Assembly (NCBI RefSeq): GCF_001677955.1
Contig: NZ_LELA01000012.1
Coordinates: forward strand, 1-64,000
DNA length: 64,000 nucleotides
From: Chryseobacterium sp. BGARF1
GTDB taxonomy: Bacteria; Bacteroidota; Bacteroidia; Flavobacteriales; Weeksellaceae
Direction of reading: 5' to 3'
Part shown: positions 53,323 through 61,759 of the stretch, piece after piece
How positions within the stretch are numbered: the stretch's first letter is position 1
Layout of the letters: the number at the start of each line of letters is the position of its first letter
Program-made: the position numbers and the translations under genes
Notes under the pieces: generated by a model
What the model saw: only the letters and a program-made list of their open reading frames with translations
What the model was told of the DNA's origin: nothing
Databases searched by the model: none

Positions 53323-54735
53323 ATGAAAAGAGTAAAAAATATAATCATCGCTTTTGGGATTGCATTAGGTGCAGTTTCCTGCGTACCAAAATTGGCATAT
53401 CAGGAAACGAAACCCGAACTTCCCGAAACATTCAAATACACCGCAACTGCAGACACTGCAAGCGTTGCCAACTTAGAATGGAAACAGTTTTTCAACGATT
53501 CCATTTTACAGGATTTAATTGAAAAAGGAATTAAAAACAATTACGATCTACAAATTGCTTTAAAACAGGTCGCTTCTTCACAGGAAAAACTGAAACAGGC
53601 AAAATATCTTCAATATCCTGATGTAGGTTTCGGAGTTTCGGCACAGATTTCAAAACCTTCAAAAAACAGCATGAACGGACAAAGCTTAAATTTATTTTTA
53701 GGTCAAAGTCACGTTGAAGATTACAATGCCGCATTCAACTTATCTTGGGAAGCAGACATTTGGGGAAAAATTAAAAACCAGCAGGAAGTTTCAAAAATGA
53801 AGTATCTGCAAACTTATGAAGCTACAAAAGCAATTCAAACACAAGTTGTTGCGGCAATTGCTCAAGGTTATTATAACTTGTTGATGCTTGATAAGCAATT
53901 ACAGATTGCAAAATCAAATTTAGAATTAAGTACAAACACTCTTTCTCTTACAGAAAAATTGTGGCAAAGCGGCGATACGACTTCTTTGGGAGTTCAGCAG
54001 GCAACCGCTCAAAAGCAATCGACAGAACTTTTGATTACTCAATTGGAACAAAATATTGCAATCCAGGAAAATGCTTTGAGTATTTTGGTCGGTGAAAACC
54101 CAAATAAAGTCAACAGAACCATTGAAATGTCTGACACTTCTTTACCACAAGATATTTCTGCGGGACTTCCGGCAGCGATGGTAAGTCGTCGTCCTGATGT
54201 TCGCCAACAAGAATTGGTTTTATTGGAATCAAATTCCTTGGTAGGAATTGCACAGGCAAATATGTATCCTGCATTGAAAATTACAGCAAATGGCGGAGTC
54301 AATTCATTTAAGATTGATAACTGGTTCCAGATTCCAGCATCTTTGTTCGGTTCTGTTTTGGGAGGTCTGACTCAGCCTATTTTCCAAAAAAGACAATTGA
54401 AAACAGATTTGAATGTTGCGAAAATTCAGAGAGAGAAAAACGTTTTGGCATTCCGTCAGTCTGTTTTGAATGCAGTTGGTGAAGTTTCTGATGCTTTGGT
54501 CTCTAATGAAAGTTTAAAAGTTCAGGAACAAAAAGCAACAGAACAGGTAACAACTTTAAAAAATGGAATCAAAAGCGCTGAAATGCTTTACAAAGGCGGA
54601 ATGGCAAATTACTTAGAAGTGATCACAGCTCAGGGAAATTCTCTACAGGCTGAACTGAATCTTGCGTCTGTAAAAAGACAGAGATTAAGTAGCATTGTAG
54701 ATTTATACCGAGCTCTAGGTGGCGGTTGGAAGTAG
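53323..54735 (+). CDS. RND efflux outer-membrane lipoprotein (NodT/OprM family)
   Basis: 470 aa. Signal with lipobox GAVSC (Cys20). Two TolC-type repeats: LIEKGIKNNYDLQIALKQVASSQEKLKQA and the FNLSWEADIWGKIKNQ signature in the first half; AAMVSRRPDVRQQELVLLESNSLVGIAQANMYP and YKGGMANYLEVITAQGNSLQAELNLASVKRQRLSSIVDLYRALGGGW in the second. It forms the outer-membrane duct of the pump. A 305-bp repeat-filled gap before it and a copy of the same repeat after it are unusual inside an operon. Confidence 0.95.
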   Translation: MKRVKNIIIAFGIALGAVSCVPKLAYQETKPELPETFKYTATADTASVANLEWKQFFNDSILQDLIEKGIKNNYDLQIALKQVASSQEKLKQAKYLQYPDVGFGVSAQISKPSKNSMNGQSLNLFLGQSHVEDYNAAFNLSWEADIWGKIKNQQEVSKMKYLQTYEATKAIQTQVVAAIAQGYYNLLMLDKQLQIAKSNLELSTNTLSLTEKLWQSGDTTSLGVQQATAQKQSTELLITQLEQNIAIQENALSILVGENPNKVNRTIEMSDTSLPQDISAGLPAAMVSRRPDVRQQELVLLESNSLVGIAQANMYPALKITANGGVNSFKIDNWFQIPASLFGSVLGGLTQPIFQKRQLKTDLNVAKIQREKNVLAFRQSVLNAVGEVSDALVSNESLKVQEQKATEQVTTLKNGIKSAEMLYKGGMANYLEVITAQGNSLQAELNLASVKRQRLSSIVDLYRALGGGWK

Positions 54736-54902
54736 TAAATTTAATTATATTGTTAATGAAATGTGGTCTCTCGAGGCTGCATTTTTATTTTAAATTAAAA
54801 AACTTATAAATAGTCGCCGTCATTCAGAGCTGAACTAAGTGGAGTGAAGAATCTATAAAATATTTGCTGAGGTTCCTAATGAATGATATAGTGTACGCTG
54901 AT

Positions 54903-55065
54903 TTTTTAAACGCAAAGTTTTATTTAAAAGATGTGTGATTTTTAAGGAGCAAAGAATAGCGACAAAGTCGCTTAAGCAGAAGCTTTATCAGAATCAATTT
55001 TATTGATTCAATTCTTTGCTCCTTAAAAATATTCAGAATAAAAATAAATCTTTGCGTTAAAAAAA
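54903..55065 (+). repeat. Nested-hairpin element, copy 2
   Basis: Same plan as copy 1: AACGCAAAG ... CTTTGCGTT, AAGGAGCAAAG (54944) ... CTTTGCTCCTT, inner GCGACAAAGTCGC and a short AATCAATTTTATTGATT stem. Immediately before it, 54815-54860 carries a separate dispersed-type word (CGTCATTCAGAGC ... GTGAAGAATC). No gene is seen in 54736-55069. Confidence 0.8.
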
Positions 55066-55069
55066 GAAA

Positions 55070-55990
55070 TTACTTTTGTGTTTGCTCATTAATATACCCA
55101 ATCAATCCATCAAAATTCTCCTGAGAGTACCCCAATTGCAAATAATGAATATCATCTGCTTTTCGATACCAAGTCAATTGACGTTTTGCATATCTTCTGC
55201 TGTTTTTTTTAATTTCAAAAATGGCAAATTCCAAATCCCATTCGCCATCAAAATATTTAAATAATTCTGAATATCCAACGGTATTCAAAGCGGTCAAATA
55301 TTTGAATTTTTCTAAGCTTTTCGCTTCATCCAGCAAACCTTTCTCCATCATGATATCCACTCTCCTATTGATTCTGTCGTACAGTTCTTCTCTCGGAGCT
55401 TCAATTCCAATTCGAATGACATTGAAATCTCTTGAATCTTGCGAAACAGCAATCAATTCAGAATATTTTTTATCGGTTTGCCAAATAACATCAATGGCAC
55501 GTAAAAGCCTTCTATGATTTTGAAAATCCACAACTGAAAAATATTCAGAATCGAGTTCTTTCAACATTTCCTGAAGCTTTTCAATACCATCGTTATCCAG
55601 AATTTCCTGTAATTTAATTTGATTCTCTTCATTCGCTTCAGGCAAATCATTCAGACCTTCAATTACCGCTTTTTCATACATCATACTTCCGCCAACCAAA
55701 ATGACAGTATCATATTTTTCAAAAAGTTCGTTGAGTTTTTTTAAAGCATCTTCCTCGTATTGCCCGATCGAATAATATTCCTCAACTGAAAGATTTCCAA
55801 TAAAATGGTGAGGTGCTTCCGCCAATTCTTCTGCAGATGGAGAAGCCGTTCCAATAATCATTTCCTTAAAAAACTGGCGCGAATCGCAGGAAACAATTTC
55901 TGTACTGAAATGTTTCGCCAAATCAATGGCCAATCTTGTTTTTCCAATTCCGGTAGGTCCTACAACAGAAATCAAATTTTTATTTTTCAC
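55070..55990 (-). CDS. miaA: tRNA dimethylallyltransferase
   Basis: 306 aa, starting with GTG at 55990; no ATG lies nearby in frame and the P-loop begins at residue 11, so GTG is the sensible start. MiaA adds a dimethylallyl group to A37 of tRNAs reading UNN codons. Motifs: VVGPTGIGKTRLAIDLA, SCDSRQFFKEMIIGTA, PHHFIG, LVGGSMMYEKAVIEGL, NHRRLLRAIDV and RRYAKRQLTWYRKADDIHYLQ. It is divergent from yicC. Confidence 0.96.
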   Translation of the reverse strand: MKNKNLISVVGPTGIGKTRLAIDLAKHFSTEIVSCDSRQFFKEMIIGTASPSAEELAEAPHHFIGNLSVEEYYSIGQYEEDALKKLNELFEKYDTVILVGGSMMYEKAVIEGLNDLPEANEENQIKLQEILDNDGIEKLQEMLKELDSEYFSVVDFQNHRRLLRAIDVIWQTDKKYSELIAVSQDSRDFNVIRIGIEAPREELYDRINRRVDIMMEKGLLDEAKSLEKFKYLTALNTVGYSELFKYFDGEWDLEFAIFEIKKNSRRYAKRQLTWYRKADDIHYLQLGYSQENFDGLIGYINEQTQK

Positions 55991-56029
55991 TTTGCTAATT
56001 TACGAAAATTGATTTTCTATTTTTCTGAA

Positions 56030-56120
56030 TTTCCTGGAAGATGGAAGTCAAAAGCAGGAAGTTTAGAATTGGGGATAATTTATTCACAACAATCTTCCTA
56101 CATCCAACTTCCAGCCAATC
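56030..56120. repeat. Degenerate 'GGAAGA/CTTCC' palindrome
   Basis: CTGGAAGATGGAAG and GCAGGAAGTTTAG on the left are mirrored by CTTCCTACATCCAACTTCCAG on the right. Confidence 0.5.
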
Positions 56121-56150
56121 GACTTTAGCTAAACTATAAACTGAAATGTT

Positions 56151-56158
56151 TATCTTTG
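56151..56158 (+). promoter_or_regulatory. -7 element of yicC
   Basis: TATCTTTG, an exact match, 17 bp before the ATG. Confidence 0.6.
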
Positions 56159-56175
56159 TACGACAATAAAAAACT

Positions 56176-57033
56176 ATGATTTTATCAATGACTGGCTTCG
56201 GTAGAGCCGAAGGTGTTTTTGAAGGAAAAAAAATTTCAATCGATATTAAATCGCTGAACAGTAAGAGCTTTGATTTGAATATCAAAATTCCTTTACGTTA
56301 TAAAGAAAAAGAATTTGAAGTAAGAAAAATTCTAAACGATAGAATCATCCGTGGAAAGGTAGATTGCTACATCAATATAGAGAATCTTGAAGAAACCAAT
56401 GATGTGAAAATCAACAGAGGTTTAATAGATTCTTACATGAATGAACTTAAAAATATCGCTTCAGACGGACCTGATTTTGAATACCTTAAAATGGCGGTAA
56501 GACTTCCAGATGCAATTACTTCAAGACCTGACGAATTGGGTGAAGGAGAATGGGAAGCTTTGGCTAAAATCGTCAACATTGCGGTTGATAAATTCCAGGA
56601 ATTCAGAAAAACGGAAGGAAAAATTCTTCACGAAGAACTGGAAAGAAACATCCAAAATATTGACAAATCTTTGGCAGAAGTTATTCCTTATGAAGAAGTG
56701 AGGATTAATGCAGTGAAAGAACGTTATTTGAAAACTTTAAAGGAATTTGAAAACGTTGACGAAACAAGATTCTACCAGGAAATGGCTTATTTCACAGAAA
56801 AATTAGACATTCAGGAAGAAAAAGTAAGGCTTTCCCAACATCTGAAATATTATTCTGAAGTGATGGAAAATGAAGATTTTAACGGAAAAAAACTTGGCTT
56901 TATTTCACAGGAAATCGGAAGAGAAATCAATACTTTAGGTTCAAAAGCCAACCACGCTGAAATTCAGAAATTGGTGGTAATGATGAAAGATGATTTGGAA
57001 AAAATTAAAGAGCAAACGCTTAATGTATTATAA
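56176..57033 (+). CDS. YicC/YloC family endoribonuclease
   Basis: 285 aa. The family start MILSMTGFGRAEG and the SLNSKSFDLNIKIPLRY segment are diagnostic, as is the C-terminal DUF1732 block, ETRFYQEMAYFTEKLDIQEEKVRLSQHLKYYSEVM followed by GKKLGFISQEIGREINTLGSKAN. E. coli YicC is reported as an RNase that affects small-RNA turnover. It is followed 82 bp later by gmk, a neighbour pair often seen in bacteria. Confidence 0.94.
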   Translation: MILSMTGFGRAEGVFEGKKISIDIKSLNSKSFDLNIKIPLRYKEKEFEVRKILNDRIIRGKVDCYINIENLEETNDVKINRGLIDSYMNELKNIASDGPDFEYLKMAVRLPDAITSRPDELGEGEWEALAKIVNIAVDKFQEFRKTEGKILHEELERNIQNIDKSLAEVIPYEEVRINAVKERYLKTLKEFENVDETRFYQEMAYFTEKLDIQEEKVRLSQHLKYYSEVMENEDFNGKKLGFISQEIGREINTLGSKANHAEIQKLVVMMKDDLEKIKEQTLNVL

Positions 57034-57035
57034 AT

Positions 57036-57115
57036 GATAGTTGGTAAATGATAATTGATCAAAATAGCAATCAAATTTTAATCGATTATCATTTATCAAT
57101 CATCAATCATTATTT
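57036..57115. repeat. Palindrome between yicC and gmk
   Basis: ATGATAGTTGGTAAATGATAATTGATC and GATTATCATTTATCAATCATCAATCATT pair imperfectly around a short AT loop. Confidence 0.55.
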
Positions 57116-57688
57116 ATGAATAAAGTTATCATATTTTCAGCGCCATCGGGAAGCGGAAAAACGACATTAGTAAAACATTCTCTGGAAGCAATTCCGGAGC
57201 TTGAATTTTCTATCTCTTGTACCACAAGACAGCCGAGAGGAAGTGAAATTCATACTGTTGATTATCATTTTATTTCTCCTGAAGAATTCAGACAGAAAAT
57301 TTCAGATGATGCTTTTGTAGAATTTGAAGAGGTTTACACCGATAAATATTACGGAACTTTAAAATCGGAGGTTGAAAAGATTTGGAATCAGGGAAAAGTT
57401 GTTATTTTTGATGTAGACGTAAAAGGCGGAATTTCATTAAAAAAATATTTTGGCGAAAAAGCATTATCCATTTTCATAGAACCACCTTCAATTGCCGAAT
57501 TGGAACGAAGATTGAATTCAAGAGGGACGGATGATGCCGAAACCATAAAAACCCGCGTAGAAAAAGCAGAAGAAGAGCTTACCTATGCGATAGAATTTGA
57601 TAAGATCGTGATTAATTCCGATTTAGATATTGCAAAAAAAGAAATAGAAAGTTTAATAAAAAGTTTTATAGAAGAAACTAGAAGTTAG
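57116..57688 (+). CDS. gmk: Guanylate kinase
   Basis: 190 aa. It phosphorylates GMP to GDP with ATP. P-loop IIFSAPSGSGKTTLVKH, GMP-binding ISCTTRQPRGSEIHTVDYHF, and EFEEVYTDKYYGTLKSEVE are all seen, with VIFDVDVKGGISLK and the lid RLNSRGTDDAETIKTRVEKAEEE. Length is standard. Confidence 0.97.
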   Translation: MNKVIIFSAPSGSGKTTLVKHSLEAIPELEFSISCTTRQPRGSEIHTVDYHFISPEEFRQKISDDAFVEFEEVYTDKYYGTLKSEVEKIWNQGKVVIFDVDVKGGISLKKYFGEKALSIFIEPPSIAELERRLNSRGTDDAETIKTRVEKAEEELTYAIEFDKIVINSDLDIAKKEIESLIKSFIEETRS

Positions 57689-57740
57689 AGATTAGAAGTT
57701 AGTAAAAAACTAATTTCTAATTTCTAATCTCTAACTTCTA
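57683..57740. repeat. Palindrome between gmk and nadA
   Basis: CTAGAAGTTAGAGATTAGAAGTTAG and CTAATTTCTAATCTCTAACTTCTA are near-perfect complements. The nadA ATG follows directly. Confidence 0.7.
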
Positions 57741-58784
57741 ATGAACAAAAACATTGAGGCTGAAATGAGCACTGAAACATTAGAAAAAGCTAAATCTACA
57801 CTTCCTGTAAGAGGATTTTTAGATATAAAAGATATTGACATTCCTCAAGGAGAAGACTTGGTAAAAGCGATTCTCCAACTGAAAGAAGAAAAAAATGCCG
57901 TTATTCTGGCGCATTATTATCAACCCGGAGAAATTCAGGATATTGCTGATTTCTTGGGAGATTCTCTTCAATTGGCAAGACAGGCAAAAGATACGGATGC
58001 CGACATGATTGTATTCTGCGGAGTACATTTTATGGCGGAAGCAGCAAAAATTCTGAACCCAACCAAAAAAGTTGTCCTTCCCGATACAATGGCTGGATGT
58101 TCTTTGGCAGACGGTTGTTCAGGTGAAGGTTTGAGAAAAATGCGTGAGCAACATCCAAATGCTCTAATTGCAACGTACATCAACTGTAACGCTGAAACAA
58201 AGGCAGAAAGTGACATCATTGTAACCAGTTCAAATGCTGAAACTGTGATTGAAGCTTTACCAACTGACCGACCAATTATTTTCGCTCCGGATAAAAATTT
58301 AGGGAGATATCTATCTAAAAAAACCGGTCGTGACATGATCCTTTGGGACGGAAGCTGCATCGTACACGAAGCATTTTCTATGGAAAGAATTGCACAGCAG
58401 TTGGCAGATAACCCGGATGCAAAAATGATTGCACACCCCGAAAGTGAAGAAGCCGTTTTAAAGCTAGCTCACTTCATCGGTTCTACTTCTGCTCTTTTAA
58501 ATTTTGTTGAAAAAGACGATTGTCAGAAGTTTATCATTGCAACTGAGGAAGGAATTCTTCACGAAATGAGAAAACGTGCACCACACAAAGAATTGATTCC
58601 TGCTTTGGTTTTTGACGAAAGCTGCAACTGTTCGGAATGTTTTTATATGAAGAGAAATACGATGGAAAAATTGTATTTGTGTATGAAATATGAGCTTCCT
58701 GAAATTTTAATTGAAGAAGAACTTCGACTGAAAGCTTTGAAACCGATTGAGGCAATGCTTGATCTATCGAAAAGTATTAAATAA
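57741..58784 (+). CDS. nadA: Quinolinate synthase
   Basis: 347 aa (a second ATG at 57765 is also possible). NadA condenses iminoaspartate with dihydroxyacetone phosphate to quinolinate in NAD synthesis and needs a [4Fe-4S] cluster. The three ligand cysteines are in VFCGVHFMAEAA, TYINCNAETKAESD and CNCSECFYMKRNTMEKLY. Also seen are AVILAHYYQPGEIQDIADFLGDSLQLAR and GRYLSKKTGRDMILWDGSCIVHE. nadB and nadC are not in the window. Confidence 0.97.
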   Translation: MNKNIEAEMSTETLEKAKSTLPVRGFLDIKDIDIPQGEDLVKAILQLKEEKNAVILAHYYQPGEIQDIADFLGDSLQLARQAKDTDADMIVFCGVHFMAEAAKILNPTKKVVLPDTMAGCSLADGCSGEGLRKMREQHPNALIATYINCNAETKAESDIIVTSSNAETVIEALPTDRPIIFAPDKNLGRYLSKKTGRDMILWDGSCIVHEAFSMERIAQQLADNPDAKMIAHPESEEAVLKLAHFIGSTSALLNFVEKDDCQKFIIATEEGILHEMRKRAPHKELIPALVFDESCNCSECFYMKRNTMEKLYLCMKYELPEILIEEELRLKALKPIEAMLDLSKSIK

Positions 58785-58787
58785 TTA

Positions 58788-58822
58788 AAAAGAGCTGTCT
58801 CACTTGAGACAGCTCTTTTACT
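58788..58822. terminator. Terminator between nadA and the GG-leader gene
   Basis: AAAAGAGCTGTCTC (58788-58801) and GAGACAGCTCTTTT (58806-58819) form a perfect 14-bp stem with a 4-nt loop; it serves convergent genes. Confidence 0.92.
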
Positions 58823-58847
58823 TTTTTAGAGAAGAGGTATTTGCAAT

Positions 58848-59048
58848 TTATGAAAGGCCTCCATCTACACAATCCATATGTACTAAAACTTTAGATTGGC
58901 AACATTTTGGTAAAGCATTGTACGCTTCACATGAACGTGGAAAATCAGGACCTGGTCCGTAAGGTCCGGGAGGGCAATTTTCATTACAAACTGCACCACC
59001 GTTAATTGCTTTTAAATTTCCTCTGTTTAATTTTTTTAGATTTTTCAT
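58848..59048 (-). CDS. GG-leader Cys-rich peptide (bacteriocin-like)
   Basis: 66 aa. The N-terminus MKNLKKLNRGNLKAINGG is a double-glycine leader of the type found in Chryseobacterium 'bacteriocin-like' peptides, with the conserved hydrophobic spacing (L4, L7, L12, I15) before Gly17-Gly18. Cleavage there would release a 48-residue core with six Cys (AVCNENC, SC, KCC, MDC) and a Gly/Pro-rich stretch. A C39-type transporter-protease would be expected but is not in the window, and no modification enzyme lies nearby. Antibacterial activity is not shown; it could also be a signalling or surface peptide. Confidence 0.75.
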   Translation of the reverse strand: MKNLKKLNRGNLKAINGGAVCNENCPPGPYGPGPDFPRSCEAYNALPKCCQSKVLVHMDCVDGGLS

Positions 59049-59059
59049 ATTTATTTGAT

Positions 59060-59088
59060 TTGTTTAGTTATTAAATATAATACTTTTG
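59060..59088 (+). promoter_or_regulatory. Promoter of folB
   Basis: -33 TTG (59060-59062) and -7 TACTTTTG (59081-59088, exact), 18 bp apart, 19 bp before the ATG. Confidence 0.75.
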
Positions 59089-59107
59089 TTTTATATATAA
59101 AAAAATC

Positions 59108-59491
59108 ATGAGCAAGATCTTTTTAGAAGATGTAAAAATTCACGCTTACCACGGCGTTCTTCCCGAAGAAAATATTATCGGAACTTATTATATTTTAAAT
59201 GCTGAGATTCACACAGATTTGTGGGATGCTGCAGCTTCTGATGACTTGAATGATACAATCAGTTATGCAGATATTAATGAAATCATTCATGATGAGATGA
59301 AAATTCAGTCTAAATTATTGGAGCATGTTGCGGGAAGGATCATTACTAAAATTAACGAAAAATTCAGTCAAATCTCTTACATCAAATTAAGAATTACCAA
59401 AACAAGCCCGCCGATGAAAGGTGAAATGAAAGGAGCGAGTATTGAGCTTGAAAAAAGTTTTTTATTAGGCGGAATTACAGAAAATAAGTAA
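59108..59491 (+). CDS. folB: Dihydroneopterin aldolase
   Basis: 127 aa. It cleaves 7,8-dihydroneopterin to 6-hydroxymethyl-dihydropterin, the substrate of FolK (27170). Motifs: IFLEDVKIHAYHGVLPEENIIGTYYILNAEI with the active-site Tyr/His/Glu region, SYADINEIIHDEM, LLEHVAGRI, and IKLRITKTSPPMKGEMKGASIELE. It forms tunnelling-fold oligomers. It starts a run of co-directional genes. Confidence 0.94.
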   Translation: MSKIFLEDVKIHAYHGVLPEENIIGTYYILNAEIHTDLWDAAASDDLNDTISYADINEIIHDEMKIQSKLLEHVAGRIITKINEKFSQISYIKLRITKTSPPMKGEMKGASIELEKSFLLGGITENK

Positions 59492-59509
59492 TTTTAAAAT
59501 CAAAACACA

Positions 59510-60871
59510 GTGAAGGTATTCAAAATATTATTTCTATTGTTTTCTATCAGTATTTTTGGGCAAAACAATACTTCAGGTGATGCTATTTACAATTTTCCGA
59601 AAATAAAATCGAGCATTACAATGCCGGTAACGATTCCGTTATCAGAAATCAGCAATATAATCAATGCTTCGGTAAAAGATATAATCTTTCAGGATGATTC
59701 TTATACCGATAACGACAACGATCAGTTTAAAGTAAAAGTCTGGAAAACCCGACCAATTCGACTGGTTGGAGATGCCAATCAAAACATTGCGATTGAAGTT
59801 CCGTTAAAAATCTGGGCAGAAAAAGGCATTGGAACTTTGGGTGTTTACACGTATCAGGAAACCACTTTTGAAACGGTAATGTATTTTAAAACAGCTTTAA
59901 GTTTTAAAAATAACTGGACGGTAAGCACTTTTACGCAACCAATGGGCTTTAAGTGGGTAAAAAAACCGGTTTTAGATTATGGAAAAATTAAAATTCCTAT
60001 TACTTCTTTGGTTGAAAAAAGCCTGAAAGAACAGCAATACAATTTTTCTAAAACCATTGATCAACAAATGGCTGCGCAACTCAACTTTCAGCAATATGCT
60101 GTTTTGGCTTGGAATGCTTTTTCACAACCGTTCAATATTTCGGAAGAATACAATACATGGTTGAAGATTACGCCCATTAATGTTAATATTACTCCACTAA
60201 AGTTTTATGGAAATCAAATCGATACCAATATCGGCATCGATATTTTCTCAGAAACTTACACAGGAACAAAACCTGAAGCCTCACAACCGGCAAAAGCAGT
60301 AATGAATTTTAATTTTGTTCCGTTGTTAGCAGACCAGTTTCTATTGCAGACCACAGCAAATATTCCATTTTCTGAAGCAACCAATATTGCAAAAAAAACT
60401 TTTTTAAATAAAGAATTCGACATTAGAGATTCTAAAGTAAAAATTACGGATATCAAAGTATATGGTGAAGCCAACCGCATTATGATAGAAGCCGATACAG
60501 ATGGTTATGTGAAAGGAACTGCTTTTATTTCTGGTATTCCTGTTTATGATGAAACTAAAAGAAAAATAGTACTTTCCGACACAAAATTCAAGCTTAAAAC
60601 CTCAAACCTTCTTCAAAAATTAGCAACTTCTCTTTTCAAAGGCAAAATTGTAAAGATGATTGAAGATGAATATGGTATTCCAACTGAAGAACTTGAGACG
60701 TCATCTAAAAAAAGTATCGAAGAAGCATTTAATAAAGAATATTATAAAGGTTTAAAAATGAGTGGTAAAGTTTTTAATCTTAAACCTCATCAAATTCTTT
60801 TAAACGAATCAGGAATTACAGCAGTAATTGACATCAATGCCAGTTTAAGATTTACCTTAAAAGGATTTTAA
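59510..60871 (+). CDS. DUF4403 family protein
   Basis: 453 aa, starting with GTG at 59510, because the signal peptide MKVFKILFLLFSISIFGQ begins there and there is no nearby ATG. DUF4403 features: ITMPVTIPLSEISNIINASV, VKVWKTRPIRLVGDANQNIAIEVPLKIWAEKG, LKITPINVNITPLKFYGNQIDTNIGID, and a repeated TULIP/lipid-binding-like pattern. The protein should be periplasmic or in the outer envelope and might bind lipid; unknown in detail. It lies 18 bp after folB and 19 bp before the RDD gene. Confidence 0.88.
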   Translation: MKVFKILFLLFSISIFGQNNTSGDAIYNFPKIKSSITMPVTIPLSEISNIINASVKDIIFQDDSYTDNDNDQFKVKVWKTRPIRLVGDANQNIAIEVPLKIWAEKGIGTLGVYTYQETTFETVMYFKTALSFKNNWTVSTFTQPMGFKWVKKPVLDYGKIKIPITSLVEKSLKEQQYNFSKTIDQQMAAQLNFQQYAVLAWNAFSQPFNISEEYNTWLKITPINVNITPLKFYGNQIDTNIGIDIFSETYTGTKPEASQPAKAVMNFNFVPLLADQFLLQTTANIPFSEATNIAKKTFLNKEFDIRDSKVKITDIKVYGEANRIMIEADTDGYVKGTAFISGIPVYDETKRKIVLSDTKFKLKTSNLLQKLATSLFKGKIVKMIEDEYGIPTEELETSSKKSIEEAFNKEYYKGLKMSGKVFNLKPHQILLNESGITAVIDINASLRFTLKGF

Positions 60872-60890
60872 ACTAAAAAACTACATAACT

Positions 60891-61388
60891 ATGAGAAAAT
60901 ATTTACAAATTGTGGAGAGGCATAAAGCGTCTCTGGGAACAAGGTTTGTTAATAATTTGGTTGACACAATAATTTTGATGATTATTCATATAATTTTAGG
61001 AATAGCCTCAACATTGATTTACAATTATACGTACATTAACTTTTTTTTCTTCTATAATAATGGAGGTTTTCTTTGGGATATTTTTACAGGATCCATAGTT
61101 GCCTTCATCTATTTTTATCTTTGGGAATATAATTCTAATGGCAAAACTCCCGGAAAATATATTACAGGAACCAAAGTGATAAGTACTGATGGCAAAAAAC
61201 CAACGCAAAGACAATATTTATCTAGAAGTTTTTATAGAATTATACCGTTTGAAGCATTCACATTTTTTGGAACTGATGGATGGCATGATAGTTTGACAGA
61301 TACAAGAGTGATTAATTACAAAAACTATCAAGCTGAAAGTCAGGCCAAGAACGAAATTGATGCTATTGGACTAAAAGAAATTGCATAA
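60891..61388 (+). CDS. RDD family membrane protein
   Basis: 165 aa. The RDD pattern is visible: LGTRFVNNLVDTIILMIIHIILG (Arg then Asp in the first helix), a second helix about 50-75 (TGSIVAFIYFYLWEY), and NGKTPGKYITGTKVISTDGKKPTQRQYLSRSFYRIIPF. Two or three membrane helices. Function unknown; transport or ion exchange has been suggested for some members. Confidence 0.9.
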   Translation: MRKYLQIVERHKASLGTRFVNNLVDTIILMIIHIILGIASTLIYNYTYINFFFFYNNGGFLWDIFTGSIVAFIYFYLWEYNSNGKTPGKYITGTKVISTDGKKPTQRQYLSRSFYRIIPFEAFTFFGTDGWHDSLTDTRVINYKNYQAESQAKNEIDAIGLKEIA

Positions 61389-61393
61389 AAAAT

Positions 61394-61423
61394 TTGGAAA
61401 ACATTATTATTTTCCTATATTTG
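61394..61423 (+). promoter_or_regulatory. Promoter of tRNA-Cys
   Basis: -33 TTG (61394-61396) and -7 TATATTTG (61416-61423), 19 bp apart, ending 14 bp before the mature tRNA. Confidence 0.75.
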
Positions 61424-61437
61424 CAGCACCTAAAAAT

Positions 61438-61511
61438 GGTGCTTTGGCCGAGCGGCTAGGCAGTGGTCTGCAACACCACCTACAGCGGTTCGAATCCGCT
61501 AGGCACCTCCA
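61438..61511 (+). tRNA. tRNA-Cys (anticodon GCA)
   Basis: The acceptor stem GGTGCTT pairs with AGGCACC, the anticodon arm GTGGT-CTGCAAC-ACCAC shows GCA in the loop, and the T arm carries GGTTCGAATCC. The discriminator base is T (61508), the usual tRNA-Cys identity base, and CCA is encoded (61509-61511). Confidence 0.96.
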
Positions 61512-61514
61512 ATT

Positions 61515-61550
61515 AAGTCCCTAATCTATACCAGTTTAGGGACTTTTTTG
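61515..61550 (+). terminator. Terminator after tRNA-Cys
   Basis: AAGTCCCTAA (61515-61524) and TTAGGGACTT (61536-61545) form a perfect 10-bp stem followed by a T run. Confidence 0.92.
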
Positions 61551-61588
61551 TTTTCTTAAAATTACTTACCCATTAGTAAACAATAAAT

Positions 61589-61759
61589 CTACTTTTTTGA
61601 AAAATATTTTTTATAATGGGGAAAGTCTTGGCTATAATACCAAAACCCTGATTTACTGCTCTGCTGTTTCAAACAGATAGAAATAAAGAAAACAAATAAC
61701 AAAACTAAACCTAATAATATAAAATTCTCAAGCAATGAAAGATAATCTGATATTTCCAT
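61589..61759 (-). CDS. Small single-pass membrane protein
   Basis: 56 aa from ATG 61759; a TTG upstream is not used here. One membrane segment (about 9-28, ENFILLGLVLLFVFFISICL) and a basic aromatic tail (FWYYSQDFPHYKKYFSKK). No family is recognised. It is supported only by composition and a good ATG. Confidence 0.45.
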   Translation of the reverse strand: MEISDYLSLLENFILLGLVLLFVFFISICLKQQSSKSGFWYYSQDFPHYKKYFSKK

